A DNA stretch of 21,178 nucleotides from CAYXZR01 sp964470025 (GTDB lineage: Bacteria; Patescibacteriota; Patescibacteriia; Buchananbacterales; UBA6539): the NCBI GenBank assembly GCA_964470025.1, contig CAYXZR010000015.1, positions 1-21,178 of the forward strand, read 5' to 3'. Every line of letters begins with the position of its first letter. Position 1 is the stretch's first letter. The position numbers and the translations under genes are program-made. The notes beneath the pieces were generated by a model. That model worked only from the letters and a program-made list of their open reading frames with translations, searched no databases and was not told where the DNA came from. Positions 1-7,028 of the stretch are shown piece after piece.

Positions 1-135
1 GCGAAGAACATGGCTAGTTTCGATCGTCGTAGGTCCCGGAAGATGCGTCGCCGCAAGTCTCAGGCAAAGCTCAAGGCGCGCACCAAGCGTCGCGCCGAGG
101 CTGTGCGCGCCGAGCGCTCCGACAAGAAGAAGTAG
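1..135 (+). CDS. 3' part of a GC-rich ORF for a small, very basic protein (unrecognised)
   Basis: Frame 1 is open from the window edge to TAG at 133-135. The ATG at 10-12 would give a 41-residue protein; the frame is also open upstream, so the true start may lie outside. The product is dominated by Arg and Lys (RRRSRKMRRRK near the start, SDKKK at the end), as in small ribosome- or nucleic-acid-binding proteins, but I do not recognise the family. Base composition is about 62% G+C by hand count (84 of 135), and third codon positions are mostly G or C. The rest of the window is strongly AT-rich, and the change occurs right after the stop codon. It could be a transferred gene, a conserved small ribosomal gene, or foreign sequence joined at a contig end. 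Confidence 0.4.
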   Translation, partial: AKNMASFDRRRSRKMRRRKSQAKLKARTKRRAEAVRAERSDKKK

Positions 136-173
136 ACCTAGAGTAATTTTTAGCTGTTTATTCATTATAACTT

Positions 174-887
174 TTATAATCCTTTAAACTTTTCTAGTAC
201 GATATTTTCTTTATTTATATTCATACTCTCCATTAATTCTATCATACCATTAACAAAGCGTGTTGATCCAACAGTATAATATAGAGCGCTACTTGGTTCA
301 TCTAGGTGGTCATTTAGTAGTTCTTTACTTATTCTACGCGTTTCACCTGTCCATTCTTCATTTTTATCAACATTGGTCATCGTGAGAATGCTTTTTATGT
401 ATGAATTAGTGTAATTTTTAATTTCATCTAGATAAGCACATGAGCTTGGTGTCCAGTCAGAGTAAAATACATATGTTTCTTGCTCGCTTTTAGTATGCTC
501 AAGATCTCGCAGCATGGACAGAACTGGTGTTATGCCAATACCGCCTGTGAGAAATACAAGGGGCTTATTTATCTTTGTTGGTAGGACAAAGTTTCCTTTC
601 GCATCGCTAATTTCTATTGTTGCTCCAACCTTAAGTCCACGTATACCTGTGTTATACGGAGAAACCGTGTTTCTCATAACATATAACAAATCATCTTCAT
701 GCGGTGCTGACGCTAAAGACATCCATCTCCAATTCCCTCTTTGATCTTCAGGGCAATTAGGAAAAATTAGCTGTGTGAATTGTCCTGCTAGGTATCTATA
801 GTTTGCTGGACGCTCGACAATAATTGCCGAGGTGTTGGTAGCAATTTCGTTGATACTTTTTATTTTTACTGGGTAAGTTGTGATCAT
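174..887 (-). CDS. Ferredoxin/flavodoxin-NAD(P)H reductase-like flavoprotein
   Basis: A 237-residue cytoplasmic oxidoreductase of the ferredoxin-NADP reductase superfamily, expected to pass electrons between NAD(P)H, FAD and a small acceptor. The N-terminal flavin-binding barrel carries RWMSLAS (54-60), the equivalent of the RxYSxxS flavin motif. The Rossmann half carries GGIGITP (115-121) for pyridine nucleotide, then VGSTRF (206-211), where many relatives have a CGP-type motif. The C-terminus IVLEKFKGL resembles the family's closing strand. There is no 2Fe-2S or transmembrane domain. ATG at 885-887 follows the sufU stop by one base (TAATATG), so it is probably translated by coupling as the last gene of sufS-sufU-fnr. 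SufBCD complexes are known to bind reduced flavin, so a role supplying FADH2 or electrons to cluster assembly is a reasonable inference, not shown. The natural electron partner is unknown. Confidence 0.8.
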   Translation of the reverse strand: MITTYPVKIKSINEIATNTSAIIVERPANYRYLAGQFTQLIFPNCPEDQRGNWRWMSLASAPHEDDLLYVMRNTVSPYNTGIRGLKVGATIEISDAKGNFVLPTKINKPLVFLTGGIGITPVLSMLRDLEHTKSEQETYVFYSDWTPSSCAYLDEIKNYTNSYIKSILTMTNVDKNEEWTGETRRISKELLNDHLDEPSSALYYTVGSTRFVNGMIELMESMNINKENIVLEKFKGL

Positions 888-888
888 A

Positions 889-1239
889 TTATAGTTGTTT
901 TATAGCTTCTAGTGGTAGTAGTGCACATTTTTGCCTAGTTGGTGATAGTGTGATGGAAAGTGATTTGAAAAAGTCTTGATTTTTTATTTTCTTAATACTG
1001 CTCAACTTTTTCCCTTTAAGTTTTGTGAATAGTATTGATGCTGCTGCCTGAGAAATTACACAACCTTCCCCGCTCCATGTAATATCGGTAATTTTTCCAT
1101 TTTTATCTACTATTGCCTGCCAGGTGATAGTGTCACCGCACAATGGGTTTTGCTGAATAGTGCTATGGGTGCAGTTATGCATATTTCCCTTGCCTTCAGG
1201 TAGTTTAGCATGCCGTAAGATGTGTCTTGGGTATAACAT
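889..1239 (-). CDS. sufU: SufU-type Fe-S cluster assembly scaffold/sulfur-transfer protein
   Basis: A 116-residue IscU/SufU-fold protein that accepts sulfur from the cysteine desulfurase encoded just upstream. Numbered from the ATG at 1239, the conserved ligands are C34 and D36 (NPLCGD), C60 (GEGCVIS) and C105 (KCALLPLEAI). A Lys precedes the last Cys, where IscU has His; this and GCVIS are SufU-like. However, C60 and C105 are only 45 residues apart, close to IscU spacing, so the roughly 18-residue insertion typical of Firmicutes SufU is missing. The frame opens with a TTG at 1248 overlapping sufS, but ATG at 1239 fits better: it starts at MLYPRHIL, which matches family N-termini, and sits one base after the sufS stop (TAGTATG). 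No Shine-Dalgarno is visible. The fnr-like gene follows after one base. Confidence 0.85.
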   Translation of the reverse strand: MLYPRHILRHAKLPEGKGNMHNCTHSTIQQNPLCGDTITWQAIVDKNGKITDITWSGEGCVISQAAASILFTKLKGKKLSSIKKIKNQDFFKSLSITLSPTRQKCALLPLEAIKQL

Positions 1240-1240
1240 A

Positions 1241-2452
1241 CTATACAACTGAGGAATTATATTCCACTATTATTTTTTTTAGTGTCTTGATGAAATAATC
1301 AATATCAGTTTTTGTATTATAGATTTGTAAACTTATTCGAGCGCTTGCTGTTAATTGTAGTGCTTCATGTAGTGGCTGCGCACAGTGATGGCCAGCTCTA
1401 ATTGCAATATTGTACTTATCTAGCCATGTGGCCAGATCATGTGGATGTATACCGTTGATATTGAAACTAATGATATGCCCATTTGATGACTTATTGCATG
1501 GAAGTAGTGTGCAGTCATCTATAGCCTCTAATTGACGGCGTGCATGTTCTGAAAGTTTGCTTAAGTAAGTTTTTATCCTTTTTTTACTATTTTTTTCAAT
1601 AAAATCAATTGCAGTTTGTAATCCGACTAATTGAGCAAGAGGGAGTGTGCCTGGCTCTAGCATCTGAGGACCTTCTTTGAAACGTGTGCCAGTAAAAGTA
1701 ACTTGCTCTATAGACTCACCTCCTCCATATACAGGCACACTTTCTTTGAGTCGTTGCTTGTTGATGTATAAAATTCCTACTCCTGTTGGACCAAACATTT
1801 TATGGCCAGAAAATACTAAAAAATCTGCCTGTAACTTTTTCACATTTATTTTTTCACTCACAATACTCTGTGTGGCATCGATAAGTATTTTGGCGCCATA
1901 TCGATGCGCCTCTTTAGTGATTGTATTAATTGGGTTAATGGTTCCGGTTACATTAGAACAATGAGTCATGCAGACTAACTTAACATTTTTCCAATCTTTT
2001 TTAGATAGTTTTTGCAATGCACCATTTGATGCTAATGGCCAGAACTGTAACGTGCATTTTATCTTTGCTGCCAGGAGCTGCCAGGGTACAATATTTGAGT
2101 GATGCTCAAGTGCGGTGATAAGTATCACATCGCCTTTTTTGATATTTTTTTCAGCCCAAGCAAGTGCTACAAGATTAATGCTTTCTGTTGCACCTTTGGT
2201 AAACACTATTTCATTGTCATCTGAACCTATCAAATTTGCCACCGATATTCTACAATTATTAACCACCTCAGTGGCTTTTTCGGCTAGACTATATACTCCC
2301 CTGCCAGCATTTGCATTTTGCTCGATATACCACTTTTCTATAGCTTTAATCACAGAAGCTGGCTTGTGTGTAGTCGATGCTGAGTCAAGATAGACAAGCT
2401 TTTTATGCTTGCCTGATAATAGTGGGAAGTTTTTCTTAAAATTTGATTTCAT
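1241..2452 (-). CDS. sufS: Cysteine desulfurase, SufS type (class II)
   Basis: A 403-residue PLP enzyme that removes sulfur from L-cysteine as an enzyme-bound persulfide and feeds SufU. Key elements in order: LDSASTTHKP (22-31), the EHHSN segment beside the cofactor (116-120), IDATQS (191-196), the PLP lysine K218 in FSGHKMFGPTG, and the catalytic cysteine C357 in RAGHHCAQP. The short loop around C357 is the SufS (group II) form. ARISLQIYNT (371-380) is the usual C-terminal motif. Length is normal for SufS. ATG at 2450-2452 is the start, with a promoter-like sequence directly upstream and no Shine-Dalgarno. The gene heads a sufS-sufU-fnr operon and is separated from sufCBD by one opposite-strand gene. 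Confidence 0.95.
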   Translation of the reverse strand: MKSNFKKNFPLLSGKHKKLVYLDSASTTHKPASVIKAIEKWYIEQNANAGRGVYSLAEKATEVVNNCRISVANLIGSDDNEIVFTKGATESINLVALAWAEKNIKKGDVILITALEHHSNIVPWQLLAAKIKCTLQFWPLASNGALQKLSKKDWKNVKLVCMTHCSNVTGTINPINTITKEAHRYGAKILIDATQSIVSEKINVKKLQADFLVFSGHKMFGPTGVGILYINKQRLKESVPVYGGGESIEQVTFTGTRFKEGPQMLEPGTLPLAQLVGLQTAIDFIEKNSKKRIKTYLSKLSEHARRQLEAIDDCTLLPCNKSSNGHIISFNINGIHPHDLATWLDKYNIAIRAGHHCAQPLHEALQLTASARISLQIYNTKTDIDYFIKTLKKIIVEYNSSVV

Positions 2453-2460
2453 GTTATACT

Positions 2461-2489
2461 ATTAAACAATATTTTTACTTACTTGTCTA
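2461..2489 (-). promoter_or_regulatory. Predicted sigma70-type promoter of sufS (leaderless arrangement)
   Basis: On the minus strand TAGACA (2489-2484), a 17-nt spacer and TTTAAT (2466-2461) match the -35 and -10 consensus at five of six positions each. Only 8 nt separate the -10 box from the sufS ATG, so transcription would start within about 2 nt of the start codon. The whole element lies in and beyond the 30-bp divergent gap and reaches into the first codons of the plus-strand gene. Confidence 0.5.
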
Positions 2490-2947
2490 CCGTTACTTAT
2501 TTTATGTGGCATATACTTTGGGGGCTCAAAACAATTGCTTTTTTTGATGTGTGGAGTATTGAGCATACATTAACTGGTATGTCGATTGGACATACTGTCA
2601 GAAAAAAGAATGCTTCAGTTTTTAAAAAAATTTTTGGAGATAAGGCAGAGATATTTCAGGTGAAATATTTTGACCTTGTCGGTGTTCTTTTTTTAGCGTT
2701 CGCTTGGGAGACTATTGAGCACTACCTTGAAGCTGGGCTTGCGGGTGATGCGGTAGCGTTTTGGTTTCAGGGTGTAGAGTTTTGGGGTAATAGAATTATC
2801 ACTGATCCACTGATGATGGTGATTGGTTATTATATTGCAAAGCGATTTCCAAAAGCTGTTTGGCCAGCTCGTGCAGCTTCACTTGTTTGGCTCTTGGTTC
2901 ACATCTTTGTCTTCCCGCACAGTATGTATTTACATGAACTGTTCTAA
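2483..2947 (+). CDS. Small polytopic membrane protein with H/WExxE/D pattern (unrecognised, DUF2585/DUF2238-like topology)
   Basis: The protein has up to 154 residues and about four membrane segments. Conserved-looking polar residues are placed like those of DUF2585/DUF2238/VanZ-like families: SIEHTLTG (25-32), FAWETIEHYLE (73-83), WGNRIITDPLMMVIG (101-115). Assignment to any of these families is inference from pattern and topology only; function is unknown. The first possible start is TTG at 2483; an in-frame ATG at 2504 gives MWHILWGLK and is equally possible. Neither has a Shine-Dalgarno. A weak extended -10 (TG-T-TATACT, 2452-2460) lies upstream. The gene is the only plus-strand one in the suf locus, starts 30 bp from sufS, and its last 18 bp overlap the end of sufD on the other strand. 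Confidence 0.75.
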   Translation: MSTVTYFMWHILWGLKTIAFFDVWSIEHTLTGMSIGHTVRKKNASVFKKIFGDKAEIFQVKYFDLVGVLFLAFAWETIEHYLEAGLAGDAVAFWFQGVEFWGNRIITDPLMMVIGYYIAKRFPKAVWPARAASLVWLLVHIFVFPHSMYLHELF

Positions 2948-3859
2948 GTATTGCCTGCTACTTGAGTTTTTAATCTTATCAATTACCGGATTAAAGAATC
3001 CATCAATAAGAAGTTTTGTTGCTTCTTTTTTTGTTAACCCACGTGACATTAGATAGTAGAGTGCTGACTGACTTAGACGCCCAATTGTTGCACTGTGCGA
3101 TGCCTTAACTTGATTATTGATAATTTCGAGGTTTGGAATGGCTTTTATAGTACTTTGTGGCGACAGTAAAAGAATGTCTTGTGTAAGATATGAATTGGTA
3201 TTTTTAGCATTTTTATCGATTTTAATCATGCCGTTAATAAGCGCATGTGCTGCATCTTGGCCGAGCGCTTTAACTTTTATATCCCCAAATGTGTTTTCTT
3301 TTTTATGGTGATTAATAGTGTTTATCTTAATTTCACTTTTATTCGTAGCAGTGAGAAATGACAACACTTCGGCTGTGCTGTTTACTGATTGATGTTGACA
3401 TGTGATATCAATTTGAGCCTTCCCTTCAACATGGTGATGCATTGCAGCTTCTAGGGTGCAATCAGCCTGCAAATATATATCATATTTTGATGTTGTTATC
3501 TCTGCCTGGCGTATTGATTGATGATTTGCATAGCTAGATTTAGAACCTTTTCGAGCAAGAACAACTACGTGCTTATCCTGTGCAGTAGTTTTATCAATAA
3601 TGCTCACCTCAGAATCTTGTCCAACTAAAAATACCGTTGTTTGAGTACAGTTTTTTAACACAATCTCTGCTTTGGTTTTTGCAGGAATGGTTATCACGCT
3701 TATAGATGACTTTTTTGTTGTAGAAGAAGAAAGACTGCCTTGTTTTACTATTTTTTCGATCTGTGCGGCAGTGTTGACTTGAAGATCTTTAAACAAGTTT
3801 AGCTTAATTCCGAGTTTCCCTGCTTTTATGGGGTCTTGAAAATATTTTCCTAGGTTCAT
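2930..3859 (-). CDS. sufD: SufD-like Fe-S assembly scaffold subunit
   Basis: A roughly 309-residue beta-helix protein of the SufB/SufD family, expected to form the SufBC2D complex that builds clusters on the neighbouring products. The N-terminal half is poorly conserved. The C-terminal core shows the family run from INGMIKI through LEIINNQVKASHSATIG to LYYLMSRGLTKKEA. The histidine in ASHSAT (H255 from the ATG at 3859) corresponds to the functionally important SufD histidine. The cysteine two residues before it in many SufDs (CSHGAT) is Ala here. At about 310 residues it is shorter than E. coli SufD (423). A GTG at 3871 inside sufB is possible, but ATG at 3859 lies one base after the sufB stop (TAGTATG) and is preferred. 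The 3' end overlaps the convergent membrane-protein gene. Confidence 0.85.
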   Translation of the reverse strand: MNLGKYFQDPIKAGKLGIKLNLFKDLQVNTAAQIEKIVKQGSLSSSTTKKSSISVITIPAKTKAEIVLKNCTQTTVFLVGQDSEVSIIDKTTAQDKHVVVLARKGSKSSYANHQSIRQAEITTSKYDIYLQADCTLEAAMHHHVEGKAQIDITCQHQSVNSTAEVLSFLTATNKSEIKINTINHHKKENTFGDIKVKALGQDAAHALINGMIKIDKNAKNTNSYLTQDILLLSPQSTIKAIPNLEIINNQVKASHSATIGRLSQSALYYLMSRGLTKKEATKLLIDGFFNPVIDKIKNSSSRQYLEQFM

Positions 3860-3860
3860 A

Positions 3861-5261
3861 CTACCCAACACTTCCTTCCATCTCTAGCTCTATTAACCTA
3901 TTAAGCTCAACTGCGTATTCGAGCGGTAATTCTTTTGCAAAAACCTCTAAAAAGCCTGCAACGATCATTCGCTCGGCCTCATCTCGAGATAATCCACGAG
4001 ATTGTAAATAATACAATTGCTCTTCGCTGATTTTAGAAACAGAAGCCTCGTGTTCTATGGTAGTCTGTTCATTGTTAATATTCATTGTTGGGTAGGTGTC
4101 AGTACGTGAAGCCTCATCTAGGAGTAGTGCATCACAGTTTACTTTTACCTTGCTGTCTGTAGCCTTGGGCGAAATATGTACCATTCCTCGATATGTTGAG
4201 CGGCCACCATCTTTTGAGATTGATTTTGAAATAATTTTTGATGAAGTGTTTGGTGCCATGTGAAACACTTTTGCACCTGCGTCCTGATGTTGGTTTTTTC
4301 CAGCAAAAGCAATTGACAGGATATCGGCCACCGCACCCTCACCCTTGAGTAATACTGCTGGGTATTTCATAGTTACCTTTGATCCTAAATTACCGTCTAC
4401 CCATTCCACGAGTGCGTTTTTATGTGCCACGGCTCTTTTAGTAACTAGGTTGTAAACGTTTTGTGACCAGTTTTGAATTGTAGTGTAGCGCACTTTTGCA
4501 TTATCAAGTGCAATTACCTCTACTACTGCGGTATGTAGCGAATCTTTTGAATACGTAGGAGCTGTACATCCTTCGATATAGTGAACGGACGCTCCCTCGT
4601 CAACGATAATCAATGTTCTTTCAAATTGTCCTACTGATGGTGCGTTTATTCTGAAGTATGCTTGTAGCGGTAGCTCTACGTGAACTCCTTTTGGTACATA
4701 GACAAATGAGCCACCTGACCAGACAGCGCTGTTAAGTGCTGCAAATTTATTATCAGCTGCGGGCACTACTGATCCAAAGAATTTTTTTACTAATTCAGGA
4801 TACTTAATTGGTGCTTCTGACATGTCACAAAACACTACTCCTAAGTCTGTCCACTGTTTTTTTAAATTATGATAAATCACCTCTGACTCATACTGCGCTC
4901 CGACACCAGCTAAAAATTTTCTTTCAGCTTGAGGCACGCCAAGTCGTTCAAAAGTATTTTTGATTTTTTCTGGGACATCATCCCATGAACTTTCTTGCTT
5001 GTCAGTAGGTCTAATGTAGTATGTTATGTTTTTAAAATCTATGTCAGAGAGATTGGCGCCCCACTGAGGCATTTTTTTTGATTTAAAAATATCATACGCT
5101 TTAAGGCGCTTTTCTAGCATCCATTCAGGTTCTTTGTGCTGTCTTGATATTTCTTTAATGACTTTTTTTGTAAGCCCTTTTGGAGATGTGTATACAGACT
5201 TTATGGAGTCTTTAAATGTATACTTGTTTTGATCAATTGTGATTTGTTTATTGTTTGGCAT
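3861..5261 (-). CDS. sufB: SufB, Fe-S cluster scaffold subunit of SufBCD
   Basis: A 466-residue SufB, the subunit on which nascent clusters are assembled with sulfur from SufS/SufU. The beta-helix core contains WSGGSFVYVPKG (181-192), IEGCTAP with C232 (the equivalent of E. coli C254), TIQNWS with Q263 and W265, NCDALLLDE with C376 (the equivalent of C405), and IEHEASV with E403/H404/E405 next to the cluster site. The C376-E403 distance of 27 equals the E. coli spacing. The C-terminal LYYLQSRGLSRDEAE is the shared SufB/D motif. The ATG at 5259-5261 overlaps the end of sufC by 14 bp, suggesting translational coupling. All the catalytic residues I know of are present, so it should be active. 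Confidence 0.97.
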   Translation of the reverse strand: MPNNKQITIDQNKYTFKDSIKSVYTSPKGLTKKVIKEISRQHKEPEWMLEKRLKAYDIFKSKKMPQWGANLSDIDFKNITYYIRPTDKQESSWDDVPEKIKNTFERLGVPQAERKFLAGVGAQYESEVIYHNLKKQWTDLGVVFCDMSEAPIKYPELVKKFFGSVVPAADNKFAALNSAVWSGGSFVYVPKGVHVELPLQAYFRINAPSVGQFERTLIIVDEGASVHYIEGCTAPTYSKDSLHTAVVEVIALDNAKVRYTTIQNWSQNVYNLVTKRAVAHKNALVEWVDGNLGSKVTMKYPAVLLKGEGAVADILSIAFAGKNQHQDAGAKVFHMAPNTSSKIISKSISKDGGRSTYRGMVHISPKATDSKVKVNCDALLLDEASRTDTYPTMNINNEQTTIEHEASVSKISEEQLYYLQSRGLSRDEAERMIVAGFLEVFAKELPLEYAVELNRLIELEMEGSVG

Positions 5262-6006
5262 TATGCTTATTGATCCACTTATAGCCGTGTTTTTCTAGAT
5301 TGTGTACAATTTCTTTTCCACCTTGTGTAACTATTTGACCTTTTTGCATCACATAGATGTCATCTGGCTGAAGATAATTGAGTAGTCGTTGATAGTGAGT
5401 GATAACCAAAATACCAACCTTTGGTGAAACAAGTTTTCTAATATTTGATGCAATTATCTTTAGAGCATCAATATCTAACCCAGAATCAGTTTCATCCATA
5501 ATAACAATTTCAGGTTGTAATATTTTTAGTTGTAAAATCTCTGCCTTCTTTTTTTCTCCTCCTGAAAATCCTTCATTGAGTGATCGGTCAAGAAAGCTAT
5601 CATCTAATTGCAATGATGCGAGTGCGTCTTTTAATCTAGTAGTAAAATCATCTTGTGTGGCTTTTTTGCCCATATGTGCGTTGTAGGCACTAAGAAGAAA
5701 ATCATAAAAATTTACGCCTGGTATTTCTAATGGATATTGAAATGCTAAAAATATTCCTAGCTTAGACCTTTCGCTTGGGTCAAGCTTTAAGATATTTTTA
5801 TTTTTCCAGGTTACCTTGCCCTTAGTGACTTCATACTCTGGGTGACCCATTAGCACATGAGATAACGTTGATTTACCTGAGCCATTAGGACCCATAAGTG
5901 CAGTAATCTTGCCTAATGGTACCTCTAAATTTACTCCATTTAAAATTTTAACCTCATCGATAGAGGCGTGAATATTTTCAATTTTTAGTATTTTTTGTGT
6001 TGACAT
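5248..6006 (-). CDS. sufC: SufC, ABC-type ATPase of the SUF complex
   Basis: A 252-residue soluble ABC ATPase that dimerises on SufB-SufD and drives the conformational change needed for cluster formation. All nucleotide-site motifs are intact: Walker A GPNGSGKST (39-47), Q-loop Q90 in LAFQYP, signature FSGGE (147-151), Walker B IVIMDETDSGLD (167-178) and the switch histidine H204 in VITHYQ. GHPEYEVTKG after Walker A is typical of SufC. ATG at 6004-6006 is the first gene of sufC-sufB-sufD, with a good promoter so close upstream that the mRNA is predicted to be nearly leaderless. There is no Shine-Dalgarno. Confidence 0.97.
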   Translation of the reverse strand: MSTQKILKIENIHASIDEVKILNGVNLEVPLGKITALMGPNGSGKSTLSHVLMGHPEYEVTKGKVTWKNKNILKLDPSERSKLGIFLAFQYPLEIPGVNFYDFLLSAYNAHMGKKATQDDFTTRLKDALASLQLDDSFLDRSLNEGFSGGEKKKAEILQLKILQPEIVIMDETDSGLDIDALKIIASNIRKLVSPKVGILVITHYQRLLNYLQPDDIYVMQKGQIVTQGGKEIVHNLEKHGYKWINKHNAKQ

Positions 6007-6017
6007 AATATAGTGGG

Positions 6018-6046
6018 AGTATATAGATTTTTATGCTAATTGGCAA
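6018..6046 (-). promoter_or_regulatory. Predicted sigma70-type promoter of sufCBD
   Basis: The minus strand reads TTGCCA (6046-6041), 17 nt, TATACT (6023-6018), each five of six against consensus. The -10 box ends 11 nt before the sufC ATG, giving a leader of only about 4-5 nt. It sits right after the hairpin at 6051-6084. I saw no IscR/SufR-like operator that I could name. Confidence 0.65.
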
Positions 6047-6050
6047 CCCA

Positions 6051-6084
6051 AAAGAAAAAGTAGAATTGCTTCTACTTTTTCTTT
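6051..6084 (-). terminator. Perfect 15-bp hairpin terminator after the DUF378 gene
   Basis: AAAGAAAAAGTAGAA at 6051-6065 is perfectly complementary to TTCTACTTTTTCTTT at 6070-6084, with a 4-nt loop. On the minus strand the 3' arm is T-rich (CTTTTTCTTT). It lies 16 nt beyond the DUF378 stop codon and upstream of the sufC promoter, so it most likely separates the two units. There is no plus-strand gene for it to serve. Confidence 0.75.
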
Positions 6085-6100
6085 CAAAATGTATAAAAAA

Positions 6101-6352
6101 TTACATTTGTCCTGTAGGTGTGCTTGATGTCATTGAACCCTTGTCGCAAGCCTTACAGTTTGCCTTATGAGTAGCTAGTTCGTATAGTGCAGATAGACCT
6201 ACTAAGATGTAGATCGTTCGTGAAATAGCACTATCCATGCCTCCAAGCCATACGCTAATATCCCATCCTAGTATACCAACTAGAAGCCAGTTTAGGCCTC
6301 CAATTACTAGCAAGATAAAAGTGATCATATGTAGTGGACTCTTTTTCCCCAT
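6101..6352 (-). CDS. DUF378 family small membrane protein
   Basis: An 83-residue protein with two transmembrane helices. The ITFILLVIGGLNWLLVGILG stretch (10-29) and SRTIYILVGLSALYEL (44-59) are characteristic of DUF378, whose function is unknown. The C-terminal tail adds CKAC (66-69), a possible metal- or redox-active pair, followed by a Ser/Thr-rich end. ATG at 6350-6352 is clear. It is the one gene here with a strong Shine-Dalgarno (GGGGGTGA, ending 4 nt before the ATG), and it has its own promoter and terminator, so it is monocistronic. Confidence 0.85.
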   Translation of the reverse strand: MGKKSPLHMITFILLVIGGLNWLLVGILGWDISVWLGGMDSAISRTIYILVGLSALYELATHKANCKACDKGSMTSSTPTGQM

Positions 6353-6406
6353 AGTATCACCCCCTTTGCTTTGGATTAGTTATTAAATACTGCTTTTATT
6401 ATACCA
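6353..6406 (-). promoter_or_regulatory. Extended -10 promoter and strong RBS of the DUF378 gene
   Basis: On the minus strand TGG-TATAAT is a perfect extended -10 (TATAAT at 6403-6398; TG at 6406-6405). No good -35 is seen. Transcription would start near 6391, leaving a leader of about 38 nt that ends in AGGGGGTGAT just before the ATG. This leadered, Shine-Dalgarno-driven arrangement contrasts with the near-leaderless promoters elsewhere in the window. Confidence 0.65.
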
Positions 6407-6434
6407 AATTTTTATAGATAACAGAACCTTTAGC

Positions 6435-7028
6435 TTACTCAAGTGTAATACCTGTGATAGTTATTGGATCAATAGGCCTGTCAGGGCCAGTCGTAGGAGT
6501 TGACTCTATTTGATCTACAACATCCATGCCATCGGTTACAAAGCCAAAATTTGTATGTTTCCCATCAAGCCATGGGGTTGATTCAGTGGTAACAATGAAA
6601 AACTGACTACCATTTGTGTTAGGTCCAGCGTTTGCCATCGCTAGTGAGCCTCTAACTAGAGGTCGTTGATTTATTTCATCGGCAAATTTATACCCAGGAC
6701 CCCCTGTACCCCACAATGCCTGCTTTGAGTCATCTTTACTAAGTGGGTCCCCTGCTTGAATCATGAAGTCTCTAATGACTCTATGAAAGCGAGTACCGTC
6801 GTAAAAACCTTCACTGGCTAGGTTGGTAAAATTTTCAACTGTTTTTGGTGAATCTGCTGCATATAAACTTACTGTAATGTCACCTTTTGTAGTGTGTAGC
6901 GTTGCTTTTGAGTATTGTTTATTTTCAGTCATGTTGTTTTCTTGATTAGTTGTCTGCGGAGTGCAGGCTGTAATAATTAAAAGTAGTAGAAAAATTGATA
7001 CTGATTTAATGTGTGTGGATTTTATCAT
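6435..7028 (-). CDS. Cyclophilin-type peptidyl-prolyl cis-trans isomerase, lipoprotein
   Basis: A 197-residue protein catalysing prolyl isomerisation of exported proteins. A signal peptide with lipobox LIITAC puts the lipidated Cys at 22, so it is anchored outside the membrane by a short Asn/Thr-rich linker. The cyclophilin domain (about 41-197) has FHRVIRDFMIQAGDP (81-95) with catalytic R83, the core run MANAGPNTNGSQFFIV (131-146), and WLDGKHTNFG (153-162) with W153 and H158 in the active-site positions. ATG at 7026-7028 overlaps the end of the upstream membrane-protein gene by 23 bp, so they are cotranscribed. No terminator is obvious after it. Confidence 0.93.
   Translation of the reverse strand: MIKSTHIKSVSIFLLLLIITACTPQTTNQENNMTENKQYSKATLHTTKGDITVSLYAADSPKTVENFTNLASEGFYDGTRFHRVIRDFMIQAGDPLSKDDSKQALWGTGGPGYKFADEINQRPLVRGSLAMANAGPNTNGSQFFIVTTESTPWLDGKHTNFGFVTDGMDVVDQIESTPTTGPDRPIDPITITGITLE

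Noticed and set aside
165..180. ATTATAA-CTT-TTATAAT palindrome at the end of the reductase gene
   Set aside because: The stem is all A-T and overlaps the coding end. It is too weak to call a terminator.
1240..1248. TTG start for sufU overlapping sufS
   Set aside because: The ATG at 1239 fits the family N-terminus and the one-base stop-start pattern seen at three other junctions.
2823..3056. Plus-strand ORF overlapping the end of the membrane protein gene and sufD
   Set aside because: It is out of frame with one real gene and opposite another, with no domain or initiation signal. A frameshifted extension of the 154-aa protein is not needed, since that protein ends at a clear TAA.
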